Source of the DNA: Rhodanobacter sp. 67-28
GTDB taxonomy: Bacteria; Pseudomonadota; Gammaproteobacteria; Xanthomonadales; Rhodanobacteraceae
Direction of reading: 5' to 3'
NCBI GenBank assembly: GCA_001898415.1
Contig: MKTU01000035.1
Span: forward strand, 1-64,000
DNA length: 64,000 bases
In this document: positions 1 to 9,076 of the stretch, one piece after another
Numbering within the stretch: the stretch's first letter is position 1
How the letters are laid out: each line of letters starts with the position of its first letter
Translations under genes and position numbers: made by a program
Notes under the pieces: generated by a model
The model's input: only the letters and a program-made list of their open reading frames with translations
The model's database searches: none
What the model was told of the DNA's origin: nothing

Positions 1-79
1 TGCGCGCTAAACCCCGATGGAGTCAATCAATTGTAGAAAAGAACAGCCCGTTTACGGGCTGGCCGTGAAGGCCGGAAGC
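1..79. other. Left-edge intergenic stretch with a short hairpin
   Basis: No gene is visible here. AGCCCG (45-50) pairs with CGGGCT (55-60) around a TTTA loop. Read on the minus strand the hairpin is followed by a T-rich stretch (GTTCTTTTC), so it could act as a weak terminator or attenuator after the tRNA operon. In E. coli the same Tyr-Gly-Thr tRNA order precedes tufB, so tuf may lie just beyond the left edge; that is inference. Confidence 0.4.
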
Positions 80-155
<76 letters not shown>

Positions 156-161
156 GTGTAT

Positions 162-277
162 TTCAGCCGTCCTCCATGACGGCAAAGACAAGACCGACAT
201 CCTGTCGGACTCTTCATAACTTCAGCCATCCTCCATGATGACGAAGAACAGACCGGCGTCCTGCCGGATGATTCGAA
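162..277. repeat. Imperfect tandem duplication in the tRNA spacer
   Basis: Two units of about 57 bp (162-219 and 221-277) lie between tRNA-Thr and tRNA-Gly. Both start with TTCAGCC(G/A)TCCTCCATGA and both contain AGACCG followed by a small GNCATCCTGNC-type hairpin. They will be transcribed as part of the tRNA precursor. The unit may help processing or may simply be a spacer duplication. Confidence 0.7.
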
Positions 278-327
278 ACTTATGCCGCGATCGCGTCGAT
301 CAACAGCTTCTGACACTTGCAGTGCAA

Positions 328-401
<74 letters not shown>

Positions 402-449
402 CCTGCGCGGAAATCGTGTCTTGCGCGCCGCTTTCGCGTCGCTTGTTGC

Positions 450-535
450 TGGTGGAGGGAGGTGGATTCGAACCACCGAAGGCGTAAGCCAGCAGATTTA
501 CAGTCTGCCCCCGTTGGCCGCTTGGGTATCCCTCC
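450..535 (-). tRNA. tRNA-Tyr (anticodon GTA)
   Basis: An 86-nt class II tRNA with a long variable arm on the minus strand. It has acceptor GGAGGGA/TCCCTCC, anticodon arm GCAGACTGTAAATCTGC (GTA) and an encoded ACCA end. It is the first gene of the tRNA operon and sits just downstream of a sigma70-type promoter. Confidence 0.95.
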
Positions 536-549
536 AACAAAGAACGCGT

Positions 550-578
550 ATTGTGTGGATCGTGCCGGGAACTGTCAA
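550..578 (-). promoter_or_regulatory. Sigma70-type promoter of the tRNA operon
   Basis: On the minus strand a perfect TTGACA -35 (573-578) is followed by a 17-nt spacer and CACAAT (550-555) as -10. The predicted start is near 542, about 7 nt before the mature tRNA-Tyr 5' end at 535. The -35 match, spacing and position all fit a stable-RNA promoter. Confidence 0.75.
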
Positions 579-628
579 CACCTCATGGCACGCATATCGC
601 ATGTCGGCGCGCCATCCGGCCGTGCCCG

Positions 629-1117
629 TCAGGTGTCGGCAAGGTCTTGCGGATCGACCAACTGTTCCATCCCCCGGGACAACTCGAGCAGTTGCCGGGC
701 CTTGGCCTGCAGGCGCCGGTCGGCCTCGTTGCGCGGCTCCCAGCATGGCACCGGGGTGGGCTTGCCATCGGCGCCGTCCAGCGCCACAAACACCATCACG
801 CAGCTGGTCGCCAGGCGCTGGTCGCCCTTGCGCAAGTCGCTGGCCATCACGTCGACGGCCAGATGCATGCTGCTGCGGCCCGTATGGATCAGGCGCGCCC
901 TCACCGTGACGAGGTCGCCGATCAGGATCGGCGCCACGAACTGGATGCCGCTGACCGAGGCCGTGACGCAATACGCTCCACTCCAGGCAACCGCGCAGGC
1001 ATAACCGGCCTGGTCGATCCACTTCATCGCCATGCCGCCGTGCACCTTGCCGCCGAAGTTGACGTCGGTGGGCTGGGCGAGAAAACGGAAACTGACTTCC
1101 TGCTGTTTTCCGGGCAT
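629..1117 (-). CDS. Acyl-CoA thioesterase, hotdog fold
   Basis: A 162-residue single hotdog-domain protein, the usual size of YciA/ACOT-type acyl-CoA thioesterases, which hydrolyse acyl-CoA to free acid and CoA in the cytoplasm. The N-terminal GGKVHGGMAMKWIDQAGYA segment is the hotdog helix with its characteristic H-G-G and catalytic Asp region. TASVSGIQFVAPILIGDLV is the conserved strand pair that follows. It begins at an ATG and is separated from the tRNA promoter on its 3' side and from the S51 peptidase on its 5' side by short gaps. Chain-length preference cannot be read from the sequence. Confidence 0.85.
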   Translation of the reverse strand: MPGKQQEVSFRFLAQPTDVNFGGKVHGGMAMKWIDQAGYACAVAWSGAYCVTASVSGIQFVAPILIGDLVTVRARLIHTGRSSMHLAVDVMASDLRKGDQRLATSCVMVFVALDGADGKPTPVPCWEPRNEADRRLQAKARQLLELSRGMEQLVDPQDLADT

Positions 1118-1223
1118 GGCGGGTCCGCGAAAGCAAGATCGGAAGGGCGATTATGCCCGCTTCACCCACTCACCACGATCGCTACGCCGGCAACCGGCGT
1201 CGCCATGCGCGCGCCGAAGCCAG

Positions 1224-2264
1224 CTAACCTGCCGGCGTCGCGGCCGGCACGGCATCGCCGTGCAACTCAAGCTTGCCGTCGCGCACGTCAGCGGTGACCT
1301 CGAACGCCGGGCGTTGCACGCTCAGATCGCGCAGGTCGATCCGACTGTGCGGGCCGATGCCGGTCACGCGAATGCCCCGATAGTCCAGCGGCTGGCCGGC
1401 AACGACCCGCGCCGGCGGACCCGCGGGGCGCACCAGCCAGGCGAAACCGTCGTTCAGGGTGACCAGATGCCCTTGTCCATCGGCCTCCACGCACAACGCG
1501 GCATCCTCATCCACGCCCAGGCCGATCACGTCGGCATGCCCCTCGTGGCGCAACCGGGCAATGAACGCAACCAACCGGCCCAGCCGCTTGCGCGCATGGA
1601 AATGGGTGTCGGTGATGACGTGCTGCAGGTACGGCAGATGCAGGAAACCTTCGACCACGGTCACCGCCTTGCCCAGCGGATCGGCCAGCGCTTCATCCGA
1701 GGTGATGCTGCCGCCGTCCAGCGCGCCATAGGCAAAGCGGCCGAGGATCGCCAGGCCGGCACTGGTGCCGCCCAGCGGCTTGCCCTGCGCCACATGGCGT
1801 TCCAGCAAGGCGTTCAACGGCGTGCCTTTCCAGAACCGCACATAGTTGGCCTGGTCGCCGCCGGCGATGAAGATGCCGTCGGCCGAACGCACGATCTCCA
1901 GCACGCGCGGATCGCTGGCCGCCGCGCGGTCGTGGAACACCAGGGTCTGCACCGAGGCCACGCCGCCGATGTCTTCGTACAGCTCCTTCTGCAATTCATC
2001 GGCACCGGAGGCGCGCAGGACCACGAAATGCCCGTGCCCGCCCCTGGCGGCGAACCATGCGAACGCCGCCGGCGGCCAGTCACCACCGCCCATCAGCAGC
2101 AGCGCCGGCTCGGTGGTTCCGGGGCGCGCGGCGTCGAGCTTGCCGATCCGGTAATAGTCGTAGCCCGCACCCGACGGCTTGGCCACGCTGCCGGGCCCGA
2201 AGCCCGCCAACAGCAGGCAGCACGCCAGCCACAGCCAGCGGAAAGTTGGTCGGAACGTTTTCAT
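1224..2264 (-). CDS. Secreted cyanophycinase-like S51 peptidase
   Basis: A 346-residue protein starting at the ATG at 2264; the frame stays open upstream, but only this start gives a signal peptide. Residues 8-28 are hydrophobic and end in SVA, a plausible signal peptidase I site, so it should be exported. The body matches peptidase family S51 (cyanophycinase / peptidase E). GGGDW (59-63) is followed by FIAGGDQANYVRFWKG (132-147) and the nucleophile elbow GGTSAG (165-170, Ser168). Cyanophycinases cut multi-L-arginyl-poly-aspartate into beta-Asp-Arg dipeptides. It is divergent from an ECF sigma/FecR/TonB-receptor set, which suggests a joined degradation-uptake function. The substrate is inferred; other S51 enzymes act on Asp-X peptides. 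Confidence 0.8.
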   Translation of the reverse strand: MKTFRPTFRWLWLACCLLLAGFGPGSVAKPSGAGYDYYRIGKLDAARPGTTEPALLLMGGGDWPPAAFAWFAARGGHGHFVVLRASGADELQKELYEDIGGVASVQTLVFHDRAAASDPRVLEIVRSADGIFIAGGDQANYVRFWKGTPLNALLERHVAQGKPLGGTSAGLAILGRFAYGALDGGSITSDEALADPLGKAVTVVEGFLHLPYLQHVITDTHFHARKRLGRLVAFIARLRHEGHADVIGLGVDEDAALCVEADGQGHLVTLNDGFAWLVRPAGPPARVVAGQPLDYRGIRVTGIGPHSRIDLRDLSVQRPAFEVTADVRDGKLELHGDAVPAATPAG

Positions 2265-2396
2265 CGGCACTTCCCCGGGCCATGACAGAGCGGGCGCATG
2301 CCCGTCCGTGGTTATCGTCCGGGACGAGCGGCCCGCGGATATCCCCCACGTTCGCCCCGCTGTCCAGCCGCCCCGGATTGGCGCTAAGGTCGCCAC

Positions 2397-2972
2397 GTGG
2401 ACAATTCCCTCAACAGCTGGTTTGCCCGCGAAATCCTCGTCCACGAGGGCGCCCTGATGCGCTATCTGCGGCGCAGCTGGTTCCGTCGCGAGGAGGTCCA
2501 CGACCTGCGCCAGGAGATCTACGTTCGCGTCTACGAAGCCGCGGCACGGTCGCGCCCGACCCAACCCAAGTCGTTCATGTTCACCACGGCGCGCCACCTG
2601 ATGACCGACCGCCTGCGCCGCGAACGGGTGGTCTCGATCGAGGCCGTGGGTGATATCGACGCGTTGAACGTCTCGGTGGACGAGGTCACGCCGGACCGCC
2701 GGCTGGACGCACACCAGGAGTTGAAACGCCTCGCCGACGCGTTCGACCGCCTGCCCGACCGCTGCCGCGAGGTGGTCTGGCTGCGCCGCGTCGAGCAGTT
2801 GTCGCAGAAACAGGTCGCCGCCCGCATGGGCATCAGCGAGAAGACCGTGGAGAAGCAGATCGCCAAGGGCGCGCGGCTGATCGCTCAGTATGTGCACGGC
2901 GATCGCCACGCCCATCGCCACACCCGTGCAGGCGAACAGGAAACCGCCATCGAGCTTGGTCATGACCAGTAG
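2397..2972 (+). CDS. ECF RNA polymerase sigma factor, FecI-like
   Basis: A 191-residue sigma70-family protein with only regions 2 and 4. Region 2 includes DLRQEIYVRVYEAA and SFMFTTARHLMTDRLRRER. Region 4 is LPDRCREVVWLRR followed by the helix-turn-helix SQKQVAARMGISEKTVEKQI. The GTG start at 2397 has an AAGGT ribosome-binding sequence upstream. The next gene, a FecR-like anti-sigma factor, overlaps its end by 11 bp, and a TonB receptor follows. This is the classic FecI-FecR-FecA surface signalling layout. The C-terminal tail after region 4 is His-rich and longer than usual. Confidence 0.9.
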   Translation: MDNSLNSWFAREILVHEGALMRYLRRSWFRREEVHDLRQEIYVRVYEAAARSRPTQPKSFMFTTARHLMTDRLRRERVVSIEAVGDIDALNVSVDEVTPDRRLDAHQELKRLADAFDRLPDRCREVVWLRRVEQLSQKQVAARMGISEKTVEKQIAKGARLIAQYVHGDRHAHRHTRAGEQETAIELGHDQ

Positions 2973-4020
2973 CAGGGAGATCGAACACATCGCCGCGAGC
3001 TGGCTGGCCCGACGCGACGGCGAGCACTGGAACGAGCGCGACCAGCGCCGGCTGGACGCGTGGCTGGATGCGTCAACCGCGCACCGGGTGGCCTACGTGC
3101 GGCTCGACGCGGCGTGGCAGCAAAGCGGCCGGCTGCAGGCGCTGGGTGCCGGCTGGCGCGCCGGCGGCGTGCCGCCGCGTGGCAGTTGGGCGACGCCGCA
3201 CACCGGTGCACCTGCGCTGGCGCAACCGCACCCTGCCGCGACTCCGCGCGGCTGGCGGGCAGCCACGCGACGCCGATCCTGGCCGCACGCCCGGCTGCTG
3301 GCGGTCGCCGCTTCGCTGCTGGTGGTCGTGACGCTGGCGCTGGCCTGGCATGGGTACGGCGCGGTGGAGCAGGCATCCTATCGAACCGCCGTCGGCGAGC
3401 TGCGCGAGGTGCAACTGGCGGACGGCTCGGTGGCCACGCTCAGCAGCGACAGCCGCATCCGGCTGACCTGGTCGCGCCGCGAACGCCACGTCGATCTCGA
3501 GCAAGGCGAGGCGTTCTTCAGCGTGGCCAAGGATCGCGCACGACCGTTCGTGGTCAGCGCCGACGCGCGCCGGGTGATCGCCGTCGGCACACGCTTCGCG
3601 GCGCGCCGTGACGCGGCGGATCTGCGCGTGGTGGTCACCCAGGGCCTGGTGCGGCTGGAATCCGACGGTCGTCCCGACGGCCCGCACCAGGCCACCACCC
3701 TGTTGCCGGCCGGCAGCGTGGCCATCGCCAGCGATGGCGGCGTGGTCGTGCATTCGGGAACCGTGCAGCAGGCGCAGGAATACCTGAGCTGGCGCAACGG
3801 TTTCGTCAGCTTCCACGACACTCCGCTGGCCACCGCCGTGGCCGAGTTCAACCGCTACAACCAGCGCAAGATCGTGATCGACGATGCGCGGGTCGGCGCC
3901 ATGCGCGTGGGCGGCAACTTCCGCTGGTCCAACACCGACGCCTTCGTGCGGCTGCTGACGCGCGGCTTCCCGGTCAAGGCCACCGCGCGCGGGAACACCA
4001 TCGTGTTGAGTCCGCGCTGA
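2962..4020 (+). CDS. FecR-type anti-sigma factor / sensor
   Basis: A 352-residue protein from the ATG at 2962, chosen because MTSSREIEHIAASWLARRDG starts the N-terminal DUF4880 anti-sigma domain. An upstream in-frame ATG exists but lies deep inside the sigma gene. One membrane helix (LLAVAASLLVVVTLALAW, about residues 112-130) separates the cytoplasmic part from a periplasmic FecR domain (VGELREVQLADGSVATLSSD). A C-terminal DUF4974/STN-like part ends in GNTIVLSPR. It should keep the sigma factor inactive until the receptor signals occupancy. Confidence 0.88.
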   Translation: MTSSREIEHIAASWLARRDGEHWNERDQRRLDAWLDASTAHRVAYVRLDAAWQQSGRLQALGAGWRAGGVPPRGSWATPHTGAPALAQPHPAATPRGWRAATRRRSWPHARLLAVAASLLVVVTLALAWHGYGAVEQASYRTAVGELREVQLADGSVATLSSDSRIRLTWSRRERHVDLEQGEAFFSVAKDRARPFVVSADARRVIAVGTRFAARRDAADLRVVVTQGLVRLESDGRPDGPHQATTLLPAGSVAIASDGGVVVHSGTVQQAQEYLSWRNGFVSFHDTPLATAVAEFNRYNQRKIVIDDARVGAMRVGGNFRWSNTDAFVRLLTRGFPVKATARGNTIVLSPR

Positions 4021-4111
4021 GCGGAGCGGTGCCTGGGGGGATTTTCCGCGCCCGCTCGTCATGGCATCTACGCGGTGCGCATCGTGCGCGCCTGCCCGGG
4101 GAGAACTGCAC

Positions 4112-7100
4112 ATGACTCGTTCGCTACGCGGCGCGCTGTTGATCCTTGCTTGCTCGGCACCGGCCCTCGCCGCCGCACAGGCCCCGGCGACGCGGCCGGT
4201 CGACATCCCGGCCGGTGACCTGGTCACCGCGCTGGATACGCTGGCCCGCCAGTCCGGCGCGCAGTTCATCTACCAGGCCGACCAGTTGCGCGGACTGCGC
4301 ACCGCCGGCGTGCGCGGCACGCTGTCGACGGACGAGGCGCTGCTGCGGTTGCTGGCCGGCAGCGGCTTCACCACGCAGCACGACGAGTCCGGCGCGGTAG
4401 TGATCGTCAAGGCGGCCCGCCGAACCGCGCCGCCAACCGCACCCGCGCCTGCCGGCAGCGGCTCCGCCGAACCGGACCCGGAACAGGCCACGCGGCTGGA
4501 CGAAGTGCAGGTCACCGGCTCGCGCATTCCGCGGGTGCAGGTCGAGGGCCCGGCGCCAGTCACCGTGGTCACCGCGCAGGAGATCAAGGCCGCCGGCTTC
4601 GCCAGCGTGCCCGACGTGATGCGCGCGATCACCCAGAACAGCGGCGAGACGCAGAGCCAGCAATCCTCCAGCGGCGCCGACTTTTCGCCGGGCGCCGAGG
4701 AAGTCGACTTGCGCGGGCTCGGCCCCAACCACACCCTGGTACTGGTCAACGGCCGGCGCATCGCCGATTTTCCGCTGCCGTTCAAGGGCCGCAGCAACTT
4801 CACCGACATCTCCAACATTCCGATCGGCATGATCGACCGCATCGAGGTGCTCACCGGCAGCGCCTCGGCGGTGTACGGTTCGGACGCCATCTCCGGCGTG
4901 GTGAACTTCATCCTGAAGGACCACGCCGACGGCACCACCATCGACCTGCGCTACGGCGACACCACCCGCGGCGGCGGCGCGTCGACCAAGCTGAACTTCT
5001 CCACCGGCTTCTCGCAGGGTGACTTCAACCTGGTGTTCGGCGCCGAGCTGATCGACCAGAAGCCGCTGTGGGCCTACGACCGCAAGATCCAGGACTCCAC
5101 CGCCGACGCGCCCACCGCGCGCTCGCAGGTGCCGCGCCGCACCTTCCTCAACGGCGACTGGAACGACGACTACATCGACCCCGGCCAGGCAACCTGCGAC
5201 GCGCTGTCGTACCTCAACGGCGGCACCACGGTGTATGCGAACCGGCCGCGCTACGGCAATTTCTGTGGCAGCGCCGAGTCGATCGGCTACGGCACCATCC
5301 TCAGCCAGCGCCGCGGCATCAACACCTACACCTCGGCCAACTTCAAGATCAACGACAACCTGAGCTGGTTCGGCGACATGCAGCTGGGCTGGAGCAAGGT
5401 CGAGCTGTTCCGCGACGTCGAGCAGTGGAACTACCAGGCGCCCGACGGCAACGAGGACGGCTACTTCTACAACGCGCACAGCGGCGGCATCGAGAACTGG
5501 TATCGCCAGTTCACGCCCGAGGAAATGGGCGGCCTCGGCCGCGGCATGATCGAGAACACGCAGAAGACCTTCAGCCTCACCACCGGCTTCAAGGGCACGT
5601 TCGGCCAGGCCTGGGATTACGAGGCCTCGCTCAGCCACTCGCAGTACAAGGCGCTGATCAGCTGGCCGCAAACCGTCGCCGCGAAGGCCAACGATCTCTA
5701 CCTCGGCCCGCAACTGGGCGTGGACCCGGACAGCGGCCTGCCGATCTTCGACGCCGATCCCGTCCGCCTGTACACGCCGCTGACCCGCGCCGAGTACGAC
5801 GCGATCACCGCGCGCACCAACTACCACCCCGAATCGCGCAGCGACACGCTGGCGTTCACCCTGACCAACACCGCCTTGTTCAACCTGCCCGCCGGGCCGG
5901 CGGGTTTCGCCGGCGTGGTCGAGTTCGGCAACCAGGCCTACGACCTCAACCCCGACCCGCTGGCCACCCAGTACTACTACTACAGCTGGAAGGATTCCGA
6001 CGGCCACGGCAGCCGCAACCGCTGGGCTACCGCCGGCGAGCTGCGCCTGCCGCTGCTGGAATCGCTCAACCTCAGCCTGGCCGGCCGCTACGACCAGTAC
6101 CGCTTCTCCGGCCACAAGACCGGCAAGCTGACCTACAGCACCGGGCTGGAATGGCGCCCGCTCGACAGCCTGCTGCTGCGCGGCTCCTATGGCACCGCGT
6201 TCCGTGCGCCGGACCTGCACTACGTCTACGCCGGCATCGGCAACGACGAGACCTCCGGCAACGACTACTACCGCTGCCGCACCGAGGAGCCGGACGAGGA
6301 CATCACCGACTGCTCGTATTCCGACGAAGGTCTGATCCGCACGCGCCAGGGCAACCGCGACCTGAACTCCGAGACCAGCACCTCCTGGACCGGCGGCTTC
6401 GTGTGGTCACCGACGCCGAACCTGGATCTCTCGGTGGACTACTTCAACATCCGCATGAAGAACCAGGTGCAGGACCTCAGCACCGACCGCATCCTGCAAC
6501 TGGAAGCCGATTGCCGCATCGGCAAGGACGTCAACGGCAATCCGGTCGACCCGAACTCGCCCAGTTGCATCGACGCGGTGGCGCGCGTCACCCGCACCGC
6601 TGGTACGGGTCGCTTGTACGGCATCTTTGTCAACCCGATCAACGTCGCCAACGAGCGCACCAGCGGCATCGACGCCAGCGCGCACTACAAGCTGGAAACC
6701 GCGATCGGCACCTTCCGTTTCGCCGGCAACTACACCTGGACCCGCAACCACCTGTTCCAGCAATACCCCGGTGACCCGACCCGGGATGAACTGGCGGTCA
6801 ACAGCGGCTTCGACATCCCGCGTGAAAAGACCAGCGCCAGCATCTCGTGGGAGCGCAAGGCCTGGTCGGCCACCTTGTTCGGCACCCGCCTGGGCCGCCT
6901 GCCAAACTCGTGGTCGTACGATCAGGTCGTCGACACCTCGGCCGGCGATCCCGCGTGGGTCCACGCCACCTATCGCTACAACGCCACGCTGCAGTACAAG
7001 TTCAACGACCATGCCCAGCTGTCGCTGGCGGTGGACAACCTGTTCGACAAGATGCCCCCGCGCGACCCCACCTATACGTCGTATCCGTACTACGACATCT

Positions 7101-7171
7101 CATGGTTCGACGCTGCCGGCCGCAGCTACTTCGTGCAGTTCACCTACAAGTTCGGCGGCAGCGCGCTGTAG
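4112..7171 (+). CDS. TonB-dependent receptor with STN signalling domain
   Basis: A 1019-residue outer-membrane receptor. The ATG at 4112 gives a signal peptide (RSLRGALLILACSAPALAAA). Next comes an STN domain (about 25-95), the N-terminal extension that contacts FecR in transducing receptors. The plug follows, with VTGSRIPR, DVMRAI and LVLVNGRRI, then RIEVLTGSASAVYGSDAISG. The beta-barrel ends in the aromatic FVQFTYKFGG. It is larger than siderophore receptors and resembles the peptide/saccharide receptors common in xanthomonads. It is third in the sigma-FecR-receptor operon and is followed by a repeat hairpin. Its ligand is unknown; a cyanophycin-derived dipeptide is a guess from the neighbouring S51 enzyme. 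Confidence 0.88.
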   Translation: MTRSLRGALLILACSAPALAAAQAPATRPVDIPAGDLVTALDTLARQSGAQFIYQADQLRGLRTAGVRGTLSTDEALLRLLAGSGFTTQHDESGAVVIVKAARRTAPPTAPAPAGSGSAEPDPEQATRLDEVQVTGSRIPRVQVEGPAPVTVVTAQEIKAAGFASVPDVMRAITQNSGETQSQQSSSGADFSPGAEEVDLRGLGPNHTLVLVNGRRIADFPLPFKGRSNFTDISNIPIGMIDRIEVLTGSASAVYGSDAISGVVNFILKDHADGTTIDLRYGDTTRGGGASTKLNFSTGFSQGDFNLVFGAELIDQKPLWAYDRKIQDSTADAPTARSQVPRRTFLNGDWNDDYIDPGQATCDALSYLNGGTTVYANRPRYGNFCGSAESIGYGTILSQRRGINTYTSANFKINDNLSWFGDMQLGWSKVELFRDVEQWNYQAPDGNEDGYFYNAHSGGIENWYRQFTPEEMGGLGRGMIENTQKTFSLTTGFKGTFGQAWDYEASLSHSQYKALISWPQTVAAKANDLYLGPQLGVDPDSGLPIFDADPVRLYTPLTRAEYDAITARTNYHPESRSDTLAFTLTNTALFNLPAGPAGFAGVVEFGNQAYDLNPDPLATQYYYYSWKDSDGHGSRNRWATAGELRLPLLESLNLSLAGRYDQYRFSGHKTGKLTYSTGLEWRPLDSLLLRGSYGTAFRAPDLHYVYAGIGNDETSGNDYYRCRTEEPDEDITDCSYSDEGLIRTRQGNRDLNSETSTSWTGGFVWSPTPNLDLSVDYFNIRMKNQVQDLSTDRILQLEADCRIGKDVNGNPVDPNSPSCIDAVARVTRTAGTGRLYGIFVNPINVANERTSGIDASAHYKLETAIGTFRFAGNYTWTRNHLFQQYPGDPTRDELAVNSGFDIPREKTSASISWERKAWSATLFGTRLGRLPNSWSYDQVVDTSAGDPAWVHATYRYNATLQYKFNDHAQLSLAVDNLFDKMPPRDPTYTSYPYYDISWFDAAGRSYFVQFTYKFGGSAL

Positions 7172-7189
7172 GCGACTCTTTGCGGCGAG

Positions 7190-7258
7190 GTAGGGCGGGC
7201 ACTGCCCGCCGGCGCTTCAACGCACCCATCGGGAGCGGCGGGCAGTGCCCGCCCTACG
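7190..7258. repeat. Palindromic repeat, family A (GGGCGGGCACTGCCCGCC)
   Basis: TAGGGCGGGCACTGCCCGCC on the left arm is matched by its inverted copy ending in GCCCTAC on the right, around an irregular loop. Near-identical pairs recur at about 17359, 29075, 37575, 42858, 53873 and 54071. The unit resembles a REP/BIME-type element. Here it lies between the convergent receptor and ychF genes and may also serve as a terminator. Confidence 0.85.
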
Positions 7259-7264
7259 CGCCGG

Positions 7265-8353
7265 TCAGACGTTGAACAGGAAGTGCAGCACGTCGCCGTC
7301 CTTGACGATGTAGTCCTTGCCTTCCTTGCGCAGACGCCCGGCGGCGGCGGCGCCGGCTTCGCCCTTGTACTGGATGAAGTCGTCGTAGGAGACGGTTTCG
7401 GCGCGGATGAAGCCTTTCTCGAAATCGCTGTGGATCACGCCGGCAGCCTGTGGCCCGGTGGCGCCGCGCTTCACCTGCCACGCGCGCACTTCCTTCACGC
7501 CGGCGGTGAAATAGGTCTGCAGGTCGAGCAGCTTGTAGCCGGCGCGGATCACCCGGTTCAGGCCCGGCTCGTCCAGGCCCATGTCCTTCAGGAACTCGTC
7601 GCGGTCGGCTTCGTCGAGTTGCGCCAGTTCCTCCTCGATGGCCGCACACACCGGCACCACCTCGGCACCCTCGGCGACGGCGCGCTCGCGCACGGCGTCC
7701 AGCAACGGGTTGTTCTCGAAGCCGTCGTCGGCGACGTTGGCGATGTACATCAGCGGCTTCAGGGTGAGCAGGAACAGGTCGCGCACCAGCGCCTTCTCTT
7801 CCTCGTCCAGGCCGAGGCTGCGCGCGGACTTGCCTTCGTTGAGCCCGGCGGCCAGCTTCTGCAGCACCGGCTTCTTCGCCAACGCATCCTTGTCGTTCGC
7901 CTTGGCCGCGCGCTCGGCGCGGTTCAGCGCCTTGTCCACCGACTCCAGGTCGGCCAGCGCCAGCTCGGTGTCGATGGTCTCGATGTCGGCGATCGGATCG
8001 ACCTTGCCGGCGACGTGGATCACGTCGCCCTCGAAGCAGCGCACCACGTGGGCGATCGCGTCGACCTCGCGGATGTGCGCCAGGAACTTGTTGCCCAGGC
8101 CCTCGCCCTTCGACGCGCCGGCGACCAGGCCGGCGATGTCGACGAACTCCACCGCGGTCGGCACCACCTTCTGCGGGTTGACGATCGCCGCCAGCGCATT
8201 CAGCCGCGGGTCCGGCACCGGCACCACGCCCACGTTCGGCTCGATCGTGCAGAACGGAAAATTGGCCGCCGCGATGCCGGCCTTGGTCAGCGCGTTGAAC
8301 AGGGTGGACTTGCCGACGTTGGGCAGTCCGACGATGCCGCATTTGATGCCCAT
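7265..8353 (-). CDS. ychF: Redox-responsive ATPase/GTPase YchF (Obg family)
   Basis: A 362-residue protein, the normal YchF length. The P-loop GLPNVGKST starts at residue 8, and the switch region [11 protein letters not shown] and DIAGLV follow. The C-terminal TGS-like domain ends in [12 protein letters not shown]. The start at 8353 (MGIKCGIVG) matches the family; an in-frame extension upstream runs into a repeat hairpin and pth. YchF binds ribosomes and hydrolyses ATP. It lies downstream of pth on the same strand, a conserved pairing in proteobacteria. Confidence 0.97.
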   Translation of the reverse strand: MGIKCGIVGLPNVGKSTLFNALTKAGIAAANFPFCTIEPNVGVVPVPDPRLNALAAIVNPQKVVPTAVEFVDIAGLVAGASKGEGLGNKFLAHIREVDAIAHVVRCFEGDVIHVAGKVDPIADIETIDTELALADLESVDKALNRAERAAKANDKDALAKKPVLQKLAAGLNEGKSARSLGLDEEEKALVRDLFLLTLKPLMYIANVADDGFENNPLLDAVRERAVAEGAEVVPVCAAIEEELAQLDEADRDEFLKDMGLDEPGLNRVIRAGYKLLDLQTYFTAGVKEVRAWQVKRGATGPQAAGVIHSDFEKGFIRAETVSYDDFIQYKGEAGAAAAGRLRKEGKDYIVKDGDVLHFLFNV

Positions 8354-8364
8354 GGATTTGATTC

Positions 8365-8450
8365 CGGGAATAGGGAATAGGGAATAGGGAATAGGAAAAG
8401 CGGGGGTCGGGATGCTCTTGCGACTCCCTATTCCCCATTCCCTATTCCCT
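8365..8450. repeat. GGGAATA-type hairpin, family C
   Basis: Four GGGAATA-like units on the left arm face inverted TATTCCC units on the right. The loop contains AAAGCGGGGGTCGGGATGCTCTTG in part. A close copy sits at 9850-9930. It lies between pth and ychF, which are on the same strand, so transcripts through it would form a long stem. Confidence 0.85.
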
Positions 8451-9023
8451 CGTCGTGTGCAACTGCTGCATCGCCTTGTCGAACTGCCCATCCACCGCCA
8501 GCGGCAGCACGTCCAGGGCGCGCGCGACGCCGTCCAGGATGGCGGTTTCGTCCGTGGCGGAAGGCCGGCCCAGCACCCACGGCGTGACCTGATCCTTGTG
8601 GCCGGGGTGGCCGATGCCCACGCGCAAGCGATGGAACTTGCCGTGGCCGAGGTGGCCCATGATGTCGCGCAGGCCGTTCTGCCCACCGTGGCCGCCGTCG
8701 AACTTCAGGCGCACGGTACCGGGCGGCAGGTCCAGGTCGTCATGCGCGACCAGACACTGTTCGGGTTCGATCTTGTAATAGCGCAGCGCCGAAACCACGG
8801 CGATGCCGCTCTTGTTCATGAAGGTGGCGGGCTTGAGCAGCCAGACCGGTTCGCCGCCAAGGCGCACGCGGCAGCTCTCGCCATGCAGCTTGCCGTCGAA
8901 GGCGAACCGTTCGCCCTGGCCGCCGGCAAGGGCGTCCACCAGCCAGAACCCGGCATTGTGCCGGGTTCTGAGGTATTCGGCGCCGGGATTGCCCAGCCCG
9001 ACGATGAGTTTCAATCCAGCCAT
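8442..9023 (-). CDS. pth: Peptidyl-tRNA hydrolase
   Basis: A 193-residue enzyme that releases peptides from stalled peptidyl-tRNA. Family signatures are [21 protein letters not shown] with the catalytic His in [16 protein letters not shown], and HDDLDLPPG. The start at 9023 (MAGLKLIVG) is preferred; an alternative ATG five codons upstream has no better ribosome-binding site. It lies between rplY and ychF, a conserved housekeeping order. Confidence 0.97.
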   Translation of the reverse strand: MAGLKLIVGLGNPGAEYLRTRHNAGFWLVDALAGGQGERFAFDGKLHGESCRVRLGGEPVWLLKPATFMNKSGIAVVSALRYYKIEPEQCLVAHDDLDLPPGTVRLKFDGGHGGQNGLRDIMGHLGHGKFHRLRVGIGHPGHKDQVTPWVLGRPSATDETAILDGVARALDVLPLAVDGQFDKAMQQLHTTRE

Positions 9024-9076
9024 TGCGCAGCCAGCCATGCATGGCCCCGCGCCGGTCGGGCGCGGGGCCGCACAAC

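Noticed and set aside
2265-2990. N-terminal extension of the S51 peptidase
   Set aside because: It runs antisense through the sigma factor gene and would bury the signal peptide.
4124-6220. A 698-codon open frame antisense to the TonB receptor gene
   Set aside because: It is a high-GC shadow frame. The opposite strand encodes a complete receptor with all domains, and the antisense protein is low-complexity Ala/Val/Arg/Gly sequence.
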